The position numbers were made by a program, and so were the translations under genes. The notes under the pieces were generated by a model, which did no database searches, was not told where the DNA came from, and was given only the letters and a program-made list of their open reading frames with translations. A stretch of DNA of 64,000 nucleotides from Hyphomonas oceanitis SCH89. GTDB taxonomy: Bacteria; Pseudomonadota; Alphaproteobacteria; Caulobacterales; Hyphomonadaceae. Within the stretch, counting starts at the first letter, position 1; the number at the start of each line of letters is the position of its first letter. Location of the stretch: contig NZ_ARYL01000014.1 of assembly GCF_000685295.1 (NCBI RefSeq), positions 1 through 64,000 of the forward strand. The letters are read 5' to 3'. Of this stretch, positions 1 through 7,022 are shown piece after piece.

Positions 1-399
1 GACGCTCATGCTCCAGATGCGAAAGAAAGGCCGGCAACGTGTCCATCCCGCCAGAGTGGCAGCGGCGCATTAAGGATGGGTTTCGCGGGCGGGCGGCCCG
101 CGACGGCTTCTGCCAAAAACTGGCGATCCAGTGAAGGACGCGATTTGACCGCTTCATCCCGATGCAGACACTGGCAAGCCGAGTCTCGAAAGGCGGAAAA
201 TCGCCAAGAGCTGTCATTGCCAACGACAGGGGTTGAACCTGCACCCGCTACCGGGCGCGCTGTAGCGCGGCGTCTACCAGTTCCGCCACGTTGGCGGGCC
301 AATCTACCTCAAACGGCATTGGTGTTCCATTGCTGTCGCTCGAGGGAGGCCCGGCCTGTCGGAGGAATGTCGCCGAGAATGCACGCTCGTGACTTTCAG
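1..399. other. Gene-poor left edge
   Basis: No convincing protein gene was found here. Open frames on both strands run through the tRNA-like element and have atypical arginine- and proline-rich translations without a plausible ribosome site. The only structured element is the tRNA-like sequence at 218-295. The region may be the scar of an insertion, but nothing in it resembles an integrase or transposase. Confidence 0.4.
218..295 (-). tRNA. tRNA-Leu-like element with a collapsed anticodon arm (probable pseudo-tRNA)
   Basis: Read on the minus strand, 78 nt fold as a class II tRNA. The acceptor arms GCCAACG and CGTTGGC pair perfectly and are followed by a discriminator A. The D-arm resembles tRNA-Leu (GGTAGACGC), a long variable arm pairs CCCG with CGGG, and a T-arm carries the loop TTCAACC. 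Between D stem and variable arm only about 14 nt remain, where about 18 are normal, so the anticodon stem CGCGC/GCGCG closes on a 4-nt loop TACA. No 7-nt anticodon loop can form and no CCA tail is encoded. It is therefore more likely a tRNA-derived relic or attachment-site remnant than a working tRNA. Confidence 0.45.
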
Positions 400-999
400 C
401 TAGCGCAAAGTCCAGAGGTCTTGACTATCGCTCGATTTATCGCGGGAACTTCTGCAGCCTGCCTGCCCACTCGATAGAGCCCCCCCATCTGTCGCAGCCA
501 AACGCTGGTCGATCCGGGCCAACAATCGTTTTTCCGCATCGGTCGTTGCTTTGGCCAAAGCCTGTGCCGCGATCAATCGAAGCTCAATGATGTGCTCTTT
601 TGAAAGAACGTGCGGGCACTCGAGTATGTTACTGATCATGCCCTCATCATCAAACACTATCAGGTCCGACCAATCCTGGGGCGTCCAAGGCCAGTACGCC
701 CTGAAAACAAGGTAGTCTTGGAAAGAAAAATACGAAATGCCACGTCCATCAAGGTAGCCGTCGCCGCGCTTGTCCTCGCAATTGGAATCGACAACTAGCT
801 GGACAGACGCCCAGCTACCCTTTGCCATCCATGCCACACATCCTGAGCTCAGCGCTCGTTTCCAGGTCCAAGTCCAATCCCCCTTGAGAGACCAAGCAGC
901 CTCAGCTTCTTTGGGAACACCTGACGGTCGCTGAGGCGCGCAGCTTGTCAGAATGAGGCACGCCACCAAGAACGCGAGTGTCCTCGAAACTCCAGACAT
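400..999 (-). CDS. Putative lipoprotein, function unknown
   Basis: A 199-aa product. The chosen ATG is preceded by an AGGAGG ribosome site; an earlier in-frame start 38 codons upstream lacks one. Residues 1-20 form a lipoprotein signal peptide ending in the lipobox LTSC, so the mature protein is probably lipid-anchored in the periplasm. The rest is rich in Trp, Asp and Lys, with no domain I recognise. Base composition is lower in GC than its neighbours, which hints at acquired or fast-evolving DNA. It is separated from the downstream-coupled ycgN group and seems to be its own transcript. Confidence 0.65.
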   Translation of the reverse strand: MSGVSRTLAFLVACLILTSCAPQRPSGVPKEAEAAWSLKGDWTWTWKRALSSGCVAWMAKGSWASVQLVVDSNCEDKRGDGYLDGRGISYFSFQDYLVFRAYWPWTPQDWSDLIVFDDEGMISNILECPHVLSKEHIIELRLIAAQALAKATTDAEKRLLARIDQRLAATDGGALSSGQAGCRSSRDKSSDSQDLWTLR

Positions 1000-1122
1000 G
1001 CCTGCCTCCTGTTCAAAGTTTCTTGCCATAGTTGGCTCACTTGGACAATGTCCGAAAGGGGCCAATATCGACCGTTGGGGCCGCAATGGTCGAATGTCTT
1101 CTATTGCGCCCAATACAGGCCC

Positions 1123-1569
1123 TCACTCTTCCTCGTCCCACTCCACGATCCAGTCTTCCATGTCTTCCTCGAACACGGTGTCTTCGGATACCGTCTTTCC
1201 ACGCACGGAATTGCCTGTCGTGTGCACGCGCTCCGGGTCGCCGCAGACGAGGTAGTGCCAGTCAGGTAAGTCCTTGCCGTCCATGACCAGCCGGTAGGCG
1301 CAGGTCTTCGGCATCCAGTTGATTTCCTCGATGCCCGCGGGGGTCAGCTTCACGCAGTCTTCAACAATGGATTTGCGATTCACATAATTCGTACACTGGC
1401 AGGTCGTGCCATCCAGCAGCTTGCAGTGCAGCTTCGTATAGGCAATCTCGCCCGTGTCCTCGTCTTCCAGTTTCAAGAGGCAGCATTTGCCACAGCCGTC
1501 GCACAGCGATTCCCACTCCTGCGGGTTCATCTCGTGGAGTGTCTTGGTTTTCCAGAACGGTTCGCTCAT
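1123..1569 (-). CDS. YcgN-family (UPF0260) cysteine-cluster protein
   Basis: A 148-aa protein of the YcgN/UPF0260 family, whose members carry a conserved N-terminal cysteine cluster thought to bind metal. Visible motifs are CDGCGKCC at about residues 23-30, further cysteines in the next 40 residues and an acidic C-terminus. The biochemical role of the family is not established. Its ATG overlaps the stop of the acetyltransferase gene upstream (ATGA), so it is probably translated from the same mRNA as the two preceding acetyltransferase genes. Confidence 0.85.
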   Translation of the reverse strand: MSEPFWKTKTLHEMNPQEWESLCDGCGKCCLLKLEDEDTGEIAYTKLHCKLLDGTTCQCTNYVNRKSIVEDCVKLTPAGIEEINWMPKTCAYRLVMDGKDLPDWHYLVCGDPERVHTTGNSVRGKTVSEDTVFEEDMEDWIVEWDEEE

Positions 1570-1847
1570 GCCAGCTGCGCGGTCCAGTCCGGCTTCTTCT
1601 CGATCAGCGCGGTCGCATACCAGCAGGAGGAAGAGACCTTGTCGCCCGCCGCAATCGCGTCTTCCATCGCGCGCGTCACAAGGCGCTTGCCAAGGCCGCG
1701 CCCGCCAATCTTGTCCGGCACGATCGTGTGCGTGATGTGAATGCGGTCCTTCGCCGGTCGCTCATAGGTCAGGTAGGCCTCGGTCCCGTCGATCACCAGG
1801 CTGTAGCGGCGTGCGGTGGCATCATGCGTGATGGTCTCGCCGCTCAT
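1566..1847 (-). CDS. Small GNAT-family N-acetyltransferase
   Basis: A 93-aa protein of the short single-domain GNAT type (YjdJ-like). The acetyl-CoA-binding segment IGGRGLGKRLVTRAMEDA is visible in the middle, and a short Trp/Tyr segment follows. I chose the ATG that overlaps the stop of the upstream acetyltransferase gene (ATGA) over a longer frame starting within that gene. It is a sister of the next gene upstream; the two look like a tandem duplication that diverged. Substrates of such small GNATs are unknown. Confidence 0.85.
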   Translation of the reverse strand: MSGETITHDATARRYSLVIDGTEAYLTYERPAKDRIHITHTIVPDKIGGRGLGKRLVTRAMEDAIAAGDKVSSSCWYATALIEKKPDWTAQLA

Positions 1848-2131
1848 GCCAGCACGTCCTGCCATTCCGGGTGCTTGCCGATCTGCGCCTTGGCATAGGG
1901 GCAAAGCGGAATGATCTTTACGCCATTCTTGCGCGCGTCTTCCACGCCGCGCTTGACCAGCGCGAGGCCAACGCCCTTGCCGGCAAGGGCCTGCGGCACG
2001 GCAGTATGGTCAATGATGATGCGGCTTGTGCCGGCCTTGGAAAAGGTCATCTCGGCTTCATGACCGTCCACAACGGCCACATAACGCCCGCCCGTGGGGC
2101 CATCTTCGAGTGTGATTGTAATGTCGGTCAT
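1844..2131 (-). CDS. Small GNAT-family N-acetyltransferase
   Basis: A 95-aa small GNAT protein. The acetyl-CoA-binding signature is LAGKGVGLALVKRGVEDA, followed by the segment IIPLCPYAKAQI typical of this subfamily (YjdJ/At1g77540-like). The start is set by a GGAG ribosome site 5-6 nt before ATG; the longer frame lacks one. It is the first gene of a three-gene coupled unit with the paralogous acetyltransferase and the ycgN-like gene. The small-molecule or protein substrate cannot be read from the sequence. Confidence 0.87.
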   Translation of the reverse strand: MTDITITLEDGPTGGRYVAVVDGHEAEMTFSKAGTSRIIIDHTAVPQALAGKGVGLALVKRGVEDARKNGVKIIPLCPYAKAQIGKHPEWQDVLA

Positions 2132-2189
2132 GCAAGCTCCATTCTTTGAATGGCCTGAATATAGGGGTTCCGGCGTATCATGTCGCAAG

Positions 2190-2216
2190 AAAAAGCCGCC
2201 CAATAAGGGCGGCCCT
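2190..2216 (-). terminator. Rho-independent terminator after csbD-like gene
   Basis: On the minus strand GCCGCCC pairs with GGGCGGC across a TTATT loop and is followed by TTTTTC. It lies 30 nt beyond the stop of the CsbD-like gene and separates it from the acetyltransferase unit. Confidence 0.8.
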
Positions 2217-2247
2217 GGGAAGGTGTTTCAAAACCCGCCGTGCGGGC

Positions 2248-2421
2248 TTACTTTTTCTTGAAGGCATCTTTCACGTCGCCAGCCGTCTTGCGGGCTTCAC
2301 CTTCAACCTTGTCGGCTTTGCCTTTCATTTCGAGCGACTTGTCGCCCATGGCCTTGCCTGTCGCTTCCTTCACCGAACCTTCGGCTTTTTTGGCAGCGCC
2401 CTTGATGTGTTCCTTATCCAT
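2248..2421 (-). CDS. CsbD-family stress protein
   Basis: A 57-aa, highly charged, Lys/Glu/Ala-rich protein of the CsbD family. It starts MDKEHIKGAAKKAEGSVKEA and has the repeated GKA...GD..L..KGKAD pattern typical of the family. CsbD proteins are abundant general-stress proteins of unknown mechanism, predicted to be largely helical or disordered and cytoplasmic. The ATG is preceded by AAAGGA; an upstream in-frame ATG 14 codons earlier is not supported. It is followed by a clear terminator, so it is a single-gene transcript. Confidence 0.9.
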   Translation of the reverse strand: MDKEHIKGAAKKAEGSVKEATGKAMGDKSLEMKGKADKVEGEARKTAGDVKDAFKKK

Positions 2422-2552
2422 AATGGTGTCCTTTCTTGCGGCCGCTTTATTGCGGTCATTCAATCAACGCGTGACTTGGCAAATCGTTGGATTAAATCTC
2501 GGAGAGCTGCAGTGTTCTGGCCAGATCGATGAAATTAGGCTAGGCTTTCACC

Positions 2553-2945
2553 ATGAGCAAAGACCTGAAATCATTGGGGCATTTCCAGCCCGGCGACGTC
2601 GTTTCCATCCCCTTTGGCGGGGTGCTGACGCATTATGGCGTGGTCACCGCGCGCGGCACGGTTATCTCTAATTCGCGCAAGCATGACGGCGTCACCGAAC
2701 AGTCGCTGGAAGACTTTTCGGCAGGTCGCCGCATCAGGCATCATGGCCAGTCCACCGGCGCCGATCCGCTCCATGTCGAGGCCCGCGCCCGCCGCGCGCT
2801 TGGCGCATCCTATCGCCTTGCCGGTTCCAATTGCGGTGACTTTGTCGGCCACGTTCACCGCCGCAAGCCCACTGTCACACAGGTTGGCCGCGCATCGCTC
2901 ATGGCCCTCGGCGACCTGATCGGGAATTCCCGCAGGTTTCGCTAG
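2553..2945 (+). CDS. LRAT-like (permuted NlpC/P60) domain protein
   Basis: A 130-aa protein resembling the lecithin:retinol acyltransferase/permuted NlpC-P60 superfamily. GDVVSIPFGGVLTHYGVV near residues 14-31 supplies the likely catalytic His27, and GSNCGDFVGH near 91-100 supplies the likely catalytic Cys94. Such proteins are thiol hydrolases or acyltransferases acting on acyl or peptide bonds. No signal peptide is visible, so it is probably cytoplasmic. It stands alone between csbD and mnmC. The family placement rests on the His/NC motif order; the substrate is unknown. Confidence 0.75.
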   Translation: MSKDLKSLGHFQPGDVVSIPFGGVLTHYGVVTARGTVISNSRKHDGVTEQSLEDFSAGRRIRHHGQSTGADPLHVEARARRALGASYRLAGSNCGDFVGHVHRRKPTVTQVGRASLMALGDLIGNSRRFR

Positions 2946-2957
2946 CGAGAGCGCTCA

Positions 2958-2977
2958 TCCTGAGCGAAGTCGAAGGA
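2958..2977. repeat. TCCTGAGCGAAGTCGAAGGA-type dispersed hairpin repeat
   Basis: A 20-nt imperfect inverted repeat (TCCT...AGGA ends) between the LRAT-like gene and mnmC. Repeats of this type are widely scattered between genes in alphaproteobacterial and other genomes. I noticed one copy in this window. Confidence 0.55.
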
Positions 2978-3035
2978 CGGGCGCGGGTGAGGCAGTGGCT
3001 GTGCAACTCCCCGCGCATCCGCTAGTTCAGCCTGA

Positions 3036-4910
3036 ATGGCCCGCCTGCTCACACCTCCAGAGATTGACTGGCGCGACGACGGCACCCCCGTCGCCCGCGC
3101 GCATGATGATGTCTACTTCACCGCCGGTGACGGCCTGGCGGAAACGCGCGCCGTTTTCCTCCAAGGCTGCGGCCTGCCGGAGGCTTGGGCAGACAGGGAC
3201 GTCTACACCATCGCCGAAACCGGTTTCGGCACCGGCCTCAATTTCCTTGCCCTCTGGCAGCTATGGGAAATGCACCGGCCCTCGCCCACGGCCCGCCTCC
3301 ACTTTGTCAGTTTCGAAGCCTTCCCGCTCCACGCCGAAGACGCCGCCCGCGCCCTCGCCACCTACCCGGAACTGGAAGAGCTGGCCGCCCTCCTGATTTC
3401 CAAATGGCCGGGACCCGTCCAGGGCGTGCGCCGCATGGTCTGGCCGGAGGCCGGCATCAGCCTCACGCTCCATCTGGGTGACATTCGCGAGGCCCTCCCC
3501 GCCGCCCGCTTCCGCGCCGACGCATGGTTCCTTGATGGCTTCAGCCCGGCCAAGAATGAAGACATGTGGGGCGAGTGGATCTATCCCGAACTCTCCCTCC
3601 ATTCCGCGCCAGGTGCACGCCTCGGCACGTTCACCGTCGCGGGCGCCGTTCGCCGGGGGCTGGCAGGTGCCGGATTTGAGGTCACGCGCCAGCCGGGCCA
3701 TGGCCGCAAGCGCGAACGCCTCGAAGCGACAATCGAAACACCCATGGAATCCCCGCCAGACCCCCGCATTGTCCCGGGAACGGTCCGCGAATGGTCCGGG
3801 AATGGTCAGGCAAATACCCGTATTGCCGTCATCGGTGGCGGCATAGCGGGCGCTTCTGCCGCCCGCGCGCTGATGGATGCAGGGGCTGAGGTCACCGTGT
3901 TCGACAAGGCGCCCGAAGTCGCCAGTGGCGCCAGCGGCAACAAGCTGGCCCTGTTGATGCCACGCCTGGATGCGGGCGACACGGTGCAGGCAAGATTGCT
4001 CATCGACGCCTATCTCGCCGCCCGCAGCGCCTATGAAACCCTGCCCGGCGTCACCGAAACCGATGTGCGCCAGATTCCAAAGGACGAGACGGATCGTACA
4101 CGCTTCGCCAAGCTGCTCGCCGACCCGCCCTTGCCGCTGGAAGACCTTGAATCCATTCAGAATGGTGGCCTGCTGCACAAGCGCGCCATGATCCTGCACC
4201 CCGCCCGGCTCATCCCCGCCTTGCTCGCCGGCGCCACAATGCGCCTTGGCGAGGCGGCCAGGCTCGACATGCCCGCCCGCACCGTGAACGGCGAGGCCTT
4301 CGATGCGATCATCCTCGCAAACGCAATGGATACAGCAGAACAGCTGCCATGGCTGAAGCTCACCGCCCGCCTCGGCCAGGTCGAATGGGTGGGCGATGCG
4401 GCCACCGCCCCACCCGACGCCGTCACCAGCGGCACCTATGCCCTCGCCGACGGTCCGGACCGCCTCTGGGGCGCCACGTTCGAGCCTTCACCTGCTGGTA
4501 TCATTACGATTTCCGACGCGGCCCGCGCCGAGAATGCAAAGGGCCTCGAAACCCTCTCGCCCTGGTGGATCCGCGATGCCCGCGATCACACACCGGTCTC
4601 CCGCGCGGCCTTGCGGGCCACCACGATTGATCGCCTGCCGCTGTTCGGCCCGGTGCCTGACCATGCGGCGACGCTCGACCTGTTTGACGGCCTGAAAAAA
4701 GGGCGCCCGGTGAATGCGGACGCCCCTGTTTTACCGGGTATTTTTATCGTGAACGGCTTCGGCGCGCGTGGGTTTACCTGGGGGCCGTGGGCCGGCGGCA
4801 TCCTGGCCGCCATGATCCTTGGGGGTCCGGCCCCGGCGCCGGCTGACGCGCTTGCGGCGGTCAGCCCGGTGCGCCTCATCCTGCGCGACCTGAAGCGGGG
4901 AGACGCCTAG
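3036..4910 (+). CDS. mnmC: Bifunctional tRNA modification enzyme MnmC (MnmD methyltransferase + FAD oxidoreductase)
   Basis: A 624-aa protein with the full two-domain MnmC architecture. The N-terminal half (about 1-240) is the MnmD-type SAM methyltransferase, with [14 protein letters not shown] near residue 60 and [15 protein letters not shown] near 165. The C-terminal half is a DAO-type FAD oxidoreductase with the dinucleotide motif [15 protein letters not shown] near 265. Together they convert cmnm5(s2)U34 to nm5(s2)U and then mnm5(s2)U in the wobble position of some tRNAs. The stop codon overlaps the end of the convergent small membrane-protein gene by 4 nt. There is no sign of damage. Confidence 0.95.
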   Translation: MARLLTPPEIDWRDDGTPVARAHDDVYFTAGDGLAETRAVFLQGCGLPEAWADRDVYTIAETGFGTGLNFLALWQLWEMHRPSPTARLHFVSFEAFPLHAEDAARALATYPELEELAALLISKWPGPVQGVRRMVWPEAGISLTLHLGDIREALPAARFRADAWFLDGFSPAKNEDMWGEWIYPELSLHSAPGARLGTFTVAGAVRRGLAGAGFEVTRQPGHGRKRERLEATIETPMESPPDPRIVPGTVREWSGNGQANTRIAVIGGGIAGASAARALMDAGAEVTVFDKAPEVASGASGNKLALLMPRLDAGDTVQARLLIDAYLAARSAYETLPGVTETDVRQIPKDETDRTRFAKLLADPPLPLEDLESIQNGGLLHKRAMILHPARLIPALLAGATMRLGEAARLDMPARTVNGEAFDAIILANAMDTAEQLPWLKLTARLGQVEWVGDAATAPPDAVTSGTYALADGPDRLWGATFEPSPAGIITISDAARAENAKGLETLSPWWIRDARDHTPVSRAALRATTIDRLPLFGPVPDHAATLDLFDGLKKGRPVNADAPVLPGIFIVNGFGARGFTWGPWAGGILAAMILGGPAPAPADALAAVSPVRLILRDLKRGDA

Positions 4911-5095
4911 GCGGCGCGCACGAAGGAGAGGTGGAGTAACCCGCCATTCTCGTGCGGCGCCAGCGTCATCTCCAGTCCGCCCACCTCGACCGCTACGCCG
5001 CCATGCAGGCTGGCCACGGCCGCGATGGCCAGGACGATCAGTACGGCTACGCCTCCGAGCAGCCAATTATTGTAAAGCAGTGTCCCCTTGCTCAT
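4907..5095 (-). CDS. Small membrane protein downstream of pspC
   Basis: A 62-aa protein with one hydrophobic helix at about residues 11-31 ([20 protein letters not shown]), then a Gly/Val-rich tail, suggesting a short tail outside the membrane. It lies 58 nt after pspC on the same strand and may be the last gene of the psp transcript. Its 3' end overlaps mnmC by 4 nt tail to tail. Ribosome site GGACC is weak. No family recognised; position is the only hint of an envelope-stress link. Confidence 0.65.
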   Translation of the reverse strand: MSKGTLLYNNWLLGGVAVLIVLAIAAVASLHGGVAVEVGGLEMTLAPHENGGLLHLSFVRAA

Positions 5096-5153
5096 TGTTC
5101 CGGTCCTTTGTCGGGTTTGAAGGTTAAGTCATCAAGTCAGGTTGGGGTGGTTT

Positions 5154-5585
5154 CTAGTTGCCGCGTTCCAGGTCGCGGAATTCCTTGCGCAGGCGCCATT
5201 CGTCGGAGGTCACCTTGCGCTCGATGGATTGCAGGCGCTCGTCGAGGTCCATGAACGTATACTTCAGGTGACCGAACGTCGCCCGCGGGCGGTCTGACAC
5301 GCCCCGCCAGAAGGCATCTTCCTCGGGCGTGATCATGCGGCCAAGCGGGGTGCGCGGCGTGATGATCCAGATCGTCATATAGATGATAATCGAGAGCGGG
5401 CCGAACATGAAGAGCGTCGCAAGCACGAAGAGGACGCGGATCAGGATGGGTTCCCAGCCGAACCGTTCGGCGAGGCCGCCGCAGACACCGGCAATCACCT
5501 TGTCATTGCGCGAGCGATAGAAGCGCTTCGGGTTGGGAGACCGGTACTCCGAGGCGGAGTCGGGGTCGGAATAGGGGCGGGTCAT
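5154..5585 (-). CDS. pspC: Phage shock protein C (PspC-domain membrane protein)
   Basis: A 143-aa PspC-family inner-membrane protein. The PspC domain begins at about residue 20 (KRFYRSRNDKVIAGVCGGLAE) and contains two hydrophobic stretches near 47-75, ending in IWIITPRTPLG. A charged, probably coiled-coil C-terminal segment (LDERLQSIERKVTSDEWRL) follows. In enterobacteria PspB and PspC sense envelope stress and draw PspA to the membrane, freeing PspF. Here it follows pspB by 12 nt on the same strand. Confidence 0.93.
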   Translation of the reverse strand: MTRPYSDPDSASEYRSPNPKRFYRSRNDKVIAGVCGGLAERFGWEPILIRVLFVLATLFMFGPLSIIIYMTIWIITPRTPLGRMITPEEDAFWRGVSDRPRATFGHLKYTFMDLDERLQSIERKVTSDEWRLRKEFRDLERGN

Positions 5586-5597
5586 GGGCGTGTTCCT

Positions 5598-5861
5598 TTA
5601 GTCGTCGAGGGTTGAGCGGGGGCGGCGCACGGGGCGGCCGCGCTCCCTTGTGTCGTCATCATCGTGGGCCAGAAGGGCTTCCAGCGTCTCGAGCCGGCGT
5701 TCCATCGCCTTGGCCGAGCGCCAGAGGTCTTCCAGCATCCGCTCGTCATCAGGCTGCAGTGTCTTCTGCCGGCGCCACTGGGAAACATAGTGGAGCACCA
5801 TTCCGGGCAGGAAGACGAAGATGCTGAGGATGGCAACGAGAGCTATGAGGCCTTCATCCAT
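5598..5861 (-). CDS. pspB: Phage shock protein B
   Basis: An 87-aa PspB homologue. It has an N-terminal transmembrane helix (about residues 4-25), the conserved LHYVSQWRRQK segment, then an amphipathic coiled coil (DDERMLEDLWRSAKAMERRLETLEALL) and an acidic/basic tail. PspB is the membrane partner of PspC in the phage-shock sensor. The start ATG has a GGGAGGG ribosome site that overlaps the end of the 31-aa gene upstream. Length is slightly above the enterobacterial protein (about 74 aa). Confidence 0.92.
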   Translation of the reverse strand: MDEGLIALVAILSIFVFLPGMVLHYVSQWRRQKTLQPDDERMLEDLWRSAKAMERRLETLEALLAHDDDDTRERGRPVRRPRSTLDD

Positions 5862-5864
5862 GGC

Positions 5865-5960
5865 TTAGCCCTCCCGCCGCTCTTCGCGATACTGGGCGAC
5901 CAGGCCGGGCGTGCAGACGACCGCGAGAAAGCCGAACAGGCATACGAGTGAGAATACCAT
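5865..5960 (-). CDS. 31-aa membrane peptide between pspA and pspB
   Basis: A previously unlisted short frame: MVFSLVCLFG, further hydrophobic residues to about position 22, then a charged tail QYREERREG, ending TAA. It has a GGAGG ribosome site 8 nt before ATG, starts 3 nt after the pspA stop and stops 3 nt before pspB, so it fills the gap exactly. That fit, the ribosome site and the single-helix character argue that it is translated. No homologue is recognised. By position it could be a small partner of PspA or PspB/C. Confidence 0.65.
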   Translation of the reverse strand: MVFSLVCLFGFLAVVCTPGLVAQYREERREG

Positions 5961-5963
5961 GGA

Positions 5964-6650
5964 TCAGGCCTCCGATTTCGAGGACTTGGACGACGACTTG
6001 GAACGCTTGGCTTTCAGGGCTTCAAGTTCCTTCTCGACGCTCTCGTTCTGCTCAAGGGCTGCGAATTCGGCTTCGAGGCTTGGCTCGCGGCCCTTGATCG
6101 TGTCGGCATAGGCTTCCATTTCGTCGACCTTGCGCTCGATCGTGTTGTAGCGGGCCAGCGCATCGTCGACCCGGCCGTCATAGACCTGGCTGCGAACGCG
6201 GATGCGCTGTTCCGCGGCTTCGCGGCGCATCATCAGCGAGCGATGCTTGGCCTTGGCTTCGTCCAGCTTGGCTTGCAGCTTGCCGAGATCTTCCTGGCGC
6301 TTTTCAAAGGCTTCTTCGGCGGCGTCCATGGCGGCCTTGCGGCGAACGATTTCGCCTTCGGCCTTTTGTTTGGCAATCAGCGCACCGCGGGCGAGGTCTT
6401 CGCGACCCTTGTCGATGGCAAGTTCGGCCTTGGCGGCCCATTCGTCGCGGGCCGACGTGAAGTGGACGATTTCGCGTTCCATTTCCTTCTTGTCGGCCAT
6501 GGCGCGGGCGGCAGCCGTGCGGACTTCGACCAGCGTGTCTTCCATTTCCTGGATGATCAGGCGGGCGATTTTTTCGGGGTTTTCAGCACCGTCCAGCATC
6601 GCGTTGATGTTGGAGTTGATGATGTCACCGAGGCGGGAGAACAGACCCAT
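5964..6650 (-). CDS. pspA: Phage shock protein A (PspA/IM30)
   Basis: A 228-aa PspA/IM30 family protein starting MGLFSRLGDIINSNINAMLD, the usual amphipathic N-terminal helix, followed by almost continuous coiled coil to about residue 205 and a Ser/Lys-rich tail. PspA polymerises on damaged inner membrane to preserve the proton gradient and, in free form, inhibits PspF. The start is supported by AAAGGA and by family length; an upstream extension through the 43-aa gene in another frame is not real. It is the second gene of the sigma-54-type operon. Confidence 0.95.
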   Translation of the reverse strand: MGLFSRLGDIINSNINAMLDGAENPEKIARLIIQEMEDTLVEVRTAAARAMADKKEMEREIVHFTSARDEWAAKAELAIDKGREDLARGALIAKQKAEGEIVRRKAAMDAAEEAFEKRQEDLGKLQAKLDEAKAKHRSLMMRREAAEQRIRVRSQVYDGRVDDALARYNTIERKVDEMEAYADTIKGREPSLEAEFAALEQNESVEKELEALKAKRSKSSSKSSKSEA

Positions 6651-6681
6651 GTGGGTATCCTTTCGTATTTGACTGGGGGGA

Positions 6682-6813
6682 TTAGAAGAAGAGGCCGCCG
6701 AGGAAGACGCCGACGCCGAAAAACATCCAGCTTTCGGCGGGGCGGGTCGACAGCCAGCGGCCAAATCGGCCAGCGTCGCTGCGAGCTTCTGTTCGGTAAT
6801 TGCGGTCGTCCAT
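6682..6813 (-). CDS. 43-aa membrane protein heading the psp operon
   Basis: A short frame of 43 residues beginning MDDRNYRTEA. It has a polar N-terminus with several Arg (about 1-25) and a hydrophobic C-terminal helix (WMFFGVGVFLGGLFF, about 29-43) running to the stop, like a tail-anchored peptide. AAGGA lies about 11 nt before ATG, the stop is 31 nt before the pspA start, and the sigma-54-type promoter lies 60 nt upstream. It should therefore be the first translated cistron of the psp mRNA. No family recognised. It may be a local psp accessory protein. Confidence 0.65.
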   Translation of the reverse strand: MDDRNYRTEARSDAGRFGRWLSTRPAESWMFFGVGVFLGGLFF

Positions 6814-6872
6814 CTTGGGCTTGGTCCTTCTTGTTGAATGCGACGCCCCGTCGCTCTGAGTGCCAATCTCAT

Positions 6873-6888
6873 TTCAAGGACCGTGCCA
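6873..6888 (-). promoter_or_regulatory. Sigma-54-type promoter of the psp operon
   Basis: Minus-strand TGGCACGGTCCTTGAA matches the -24/-12 consensus TGGCACG-N4-TTGCW except for C to A next to the -12 G. Transcription would start near 6861, before the 43-aa gene. A GCGACG/CGTCGC hairpin (6840-6854) lies in the leader. The divergent pspF gene, encoding the matching activator, supports the call. Confidence 0.75.
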
Positions 6889-6967
6889 AGTGAAAATTAA
6901 TTTCCTAGAGCATTGAAATATATAAGAAAAAAAGATTCAGGCTTGATCTCGTTAATGTTTGTTTGGC

Positions 6968-6996
6968 TAAATACACTAAAAAATTAGTCGTATTTA
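6968..6996. promoter_or_regulatory. Candidate PspF upstream activating site
   Basis: In an AT-rich stretch, TAAATAC (6968-6974) and GTATTTA (6990-6996) form a perfect 7-bp inverted repeat with a 15-nt spacer. The centre is about 120 bp upstream of the predicted psp start, a usual distance for an enhancer site. It also lies just upstream of pspF and could mediate autorepression. Confidence 0.45.
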
Positions 6997-7022
6997 CATA
7001 ACATAATGGCTAAATAAGCCTC

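Noticed and set aside
6861-6876. Second TGGCAC motif (TTGGCACTCAGAGCG, minus strand) as another sigma-54 promoter
   Set aside because: The -12 part (TTGCA-like) is missing at the right distance; the upstream TGGCACGGTCCTTGAA fits far better.
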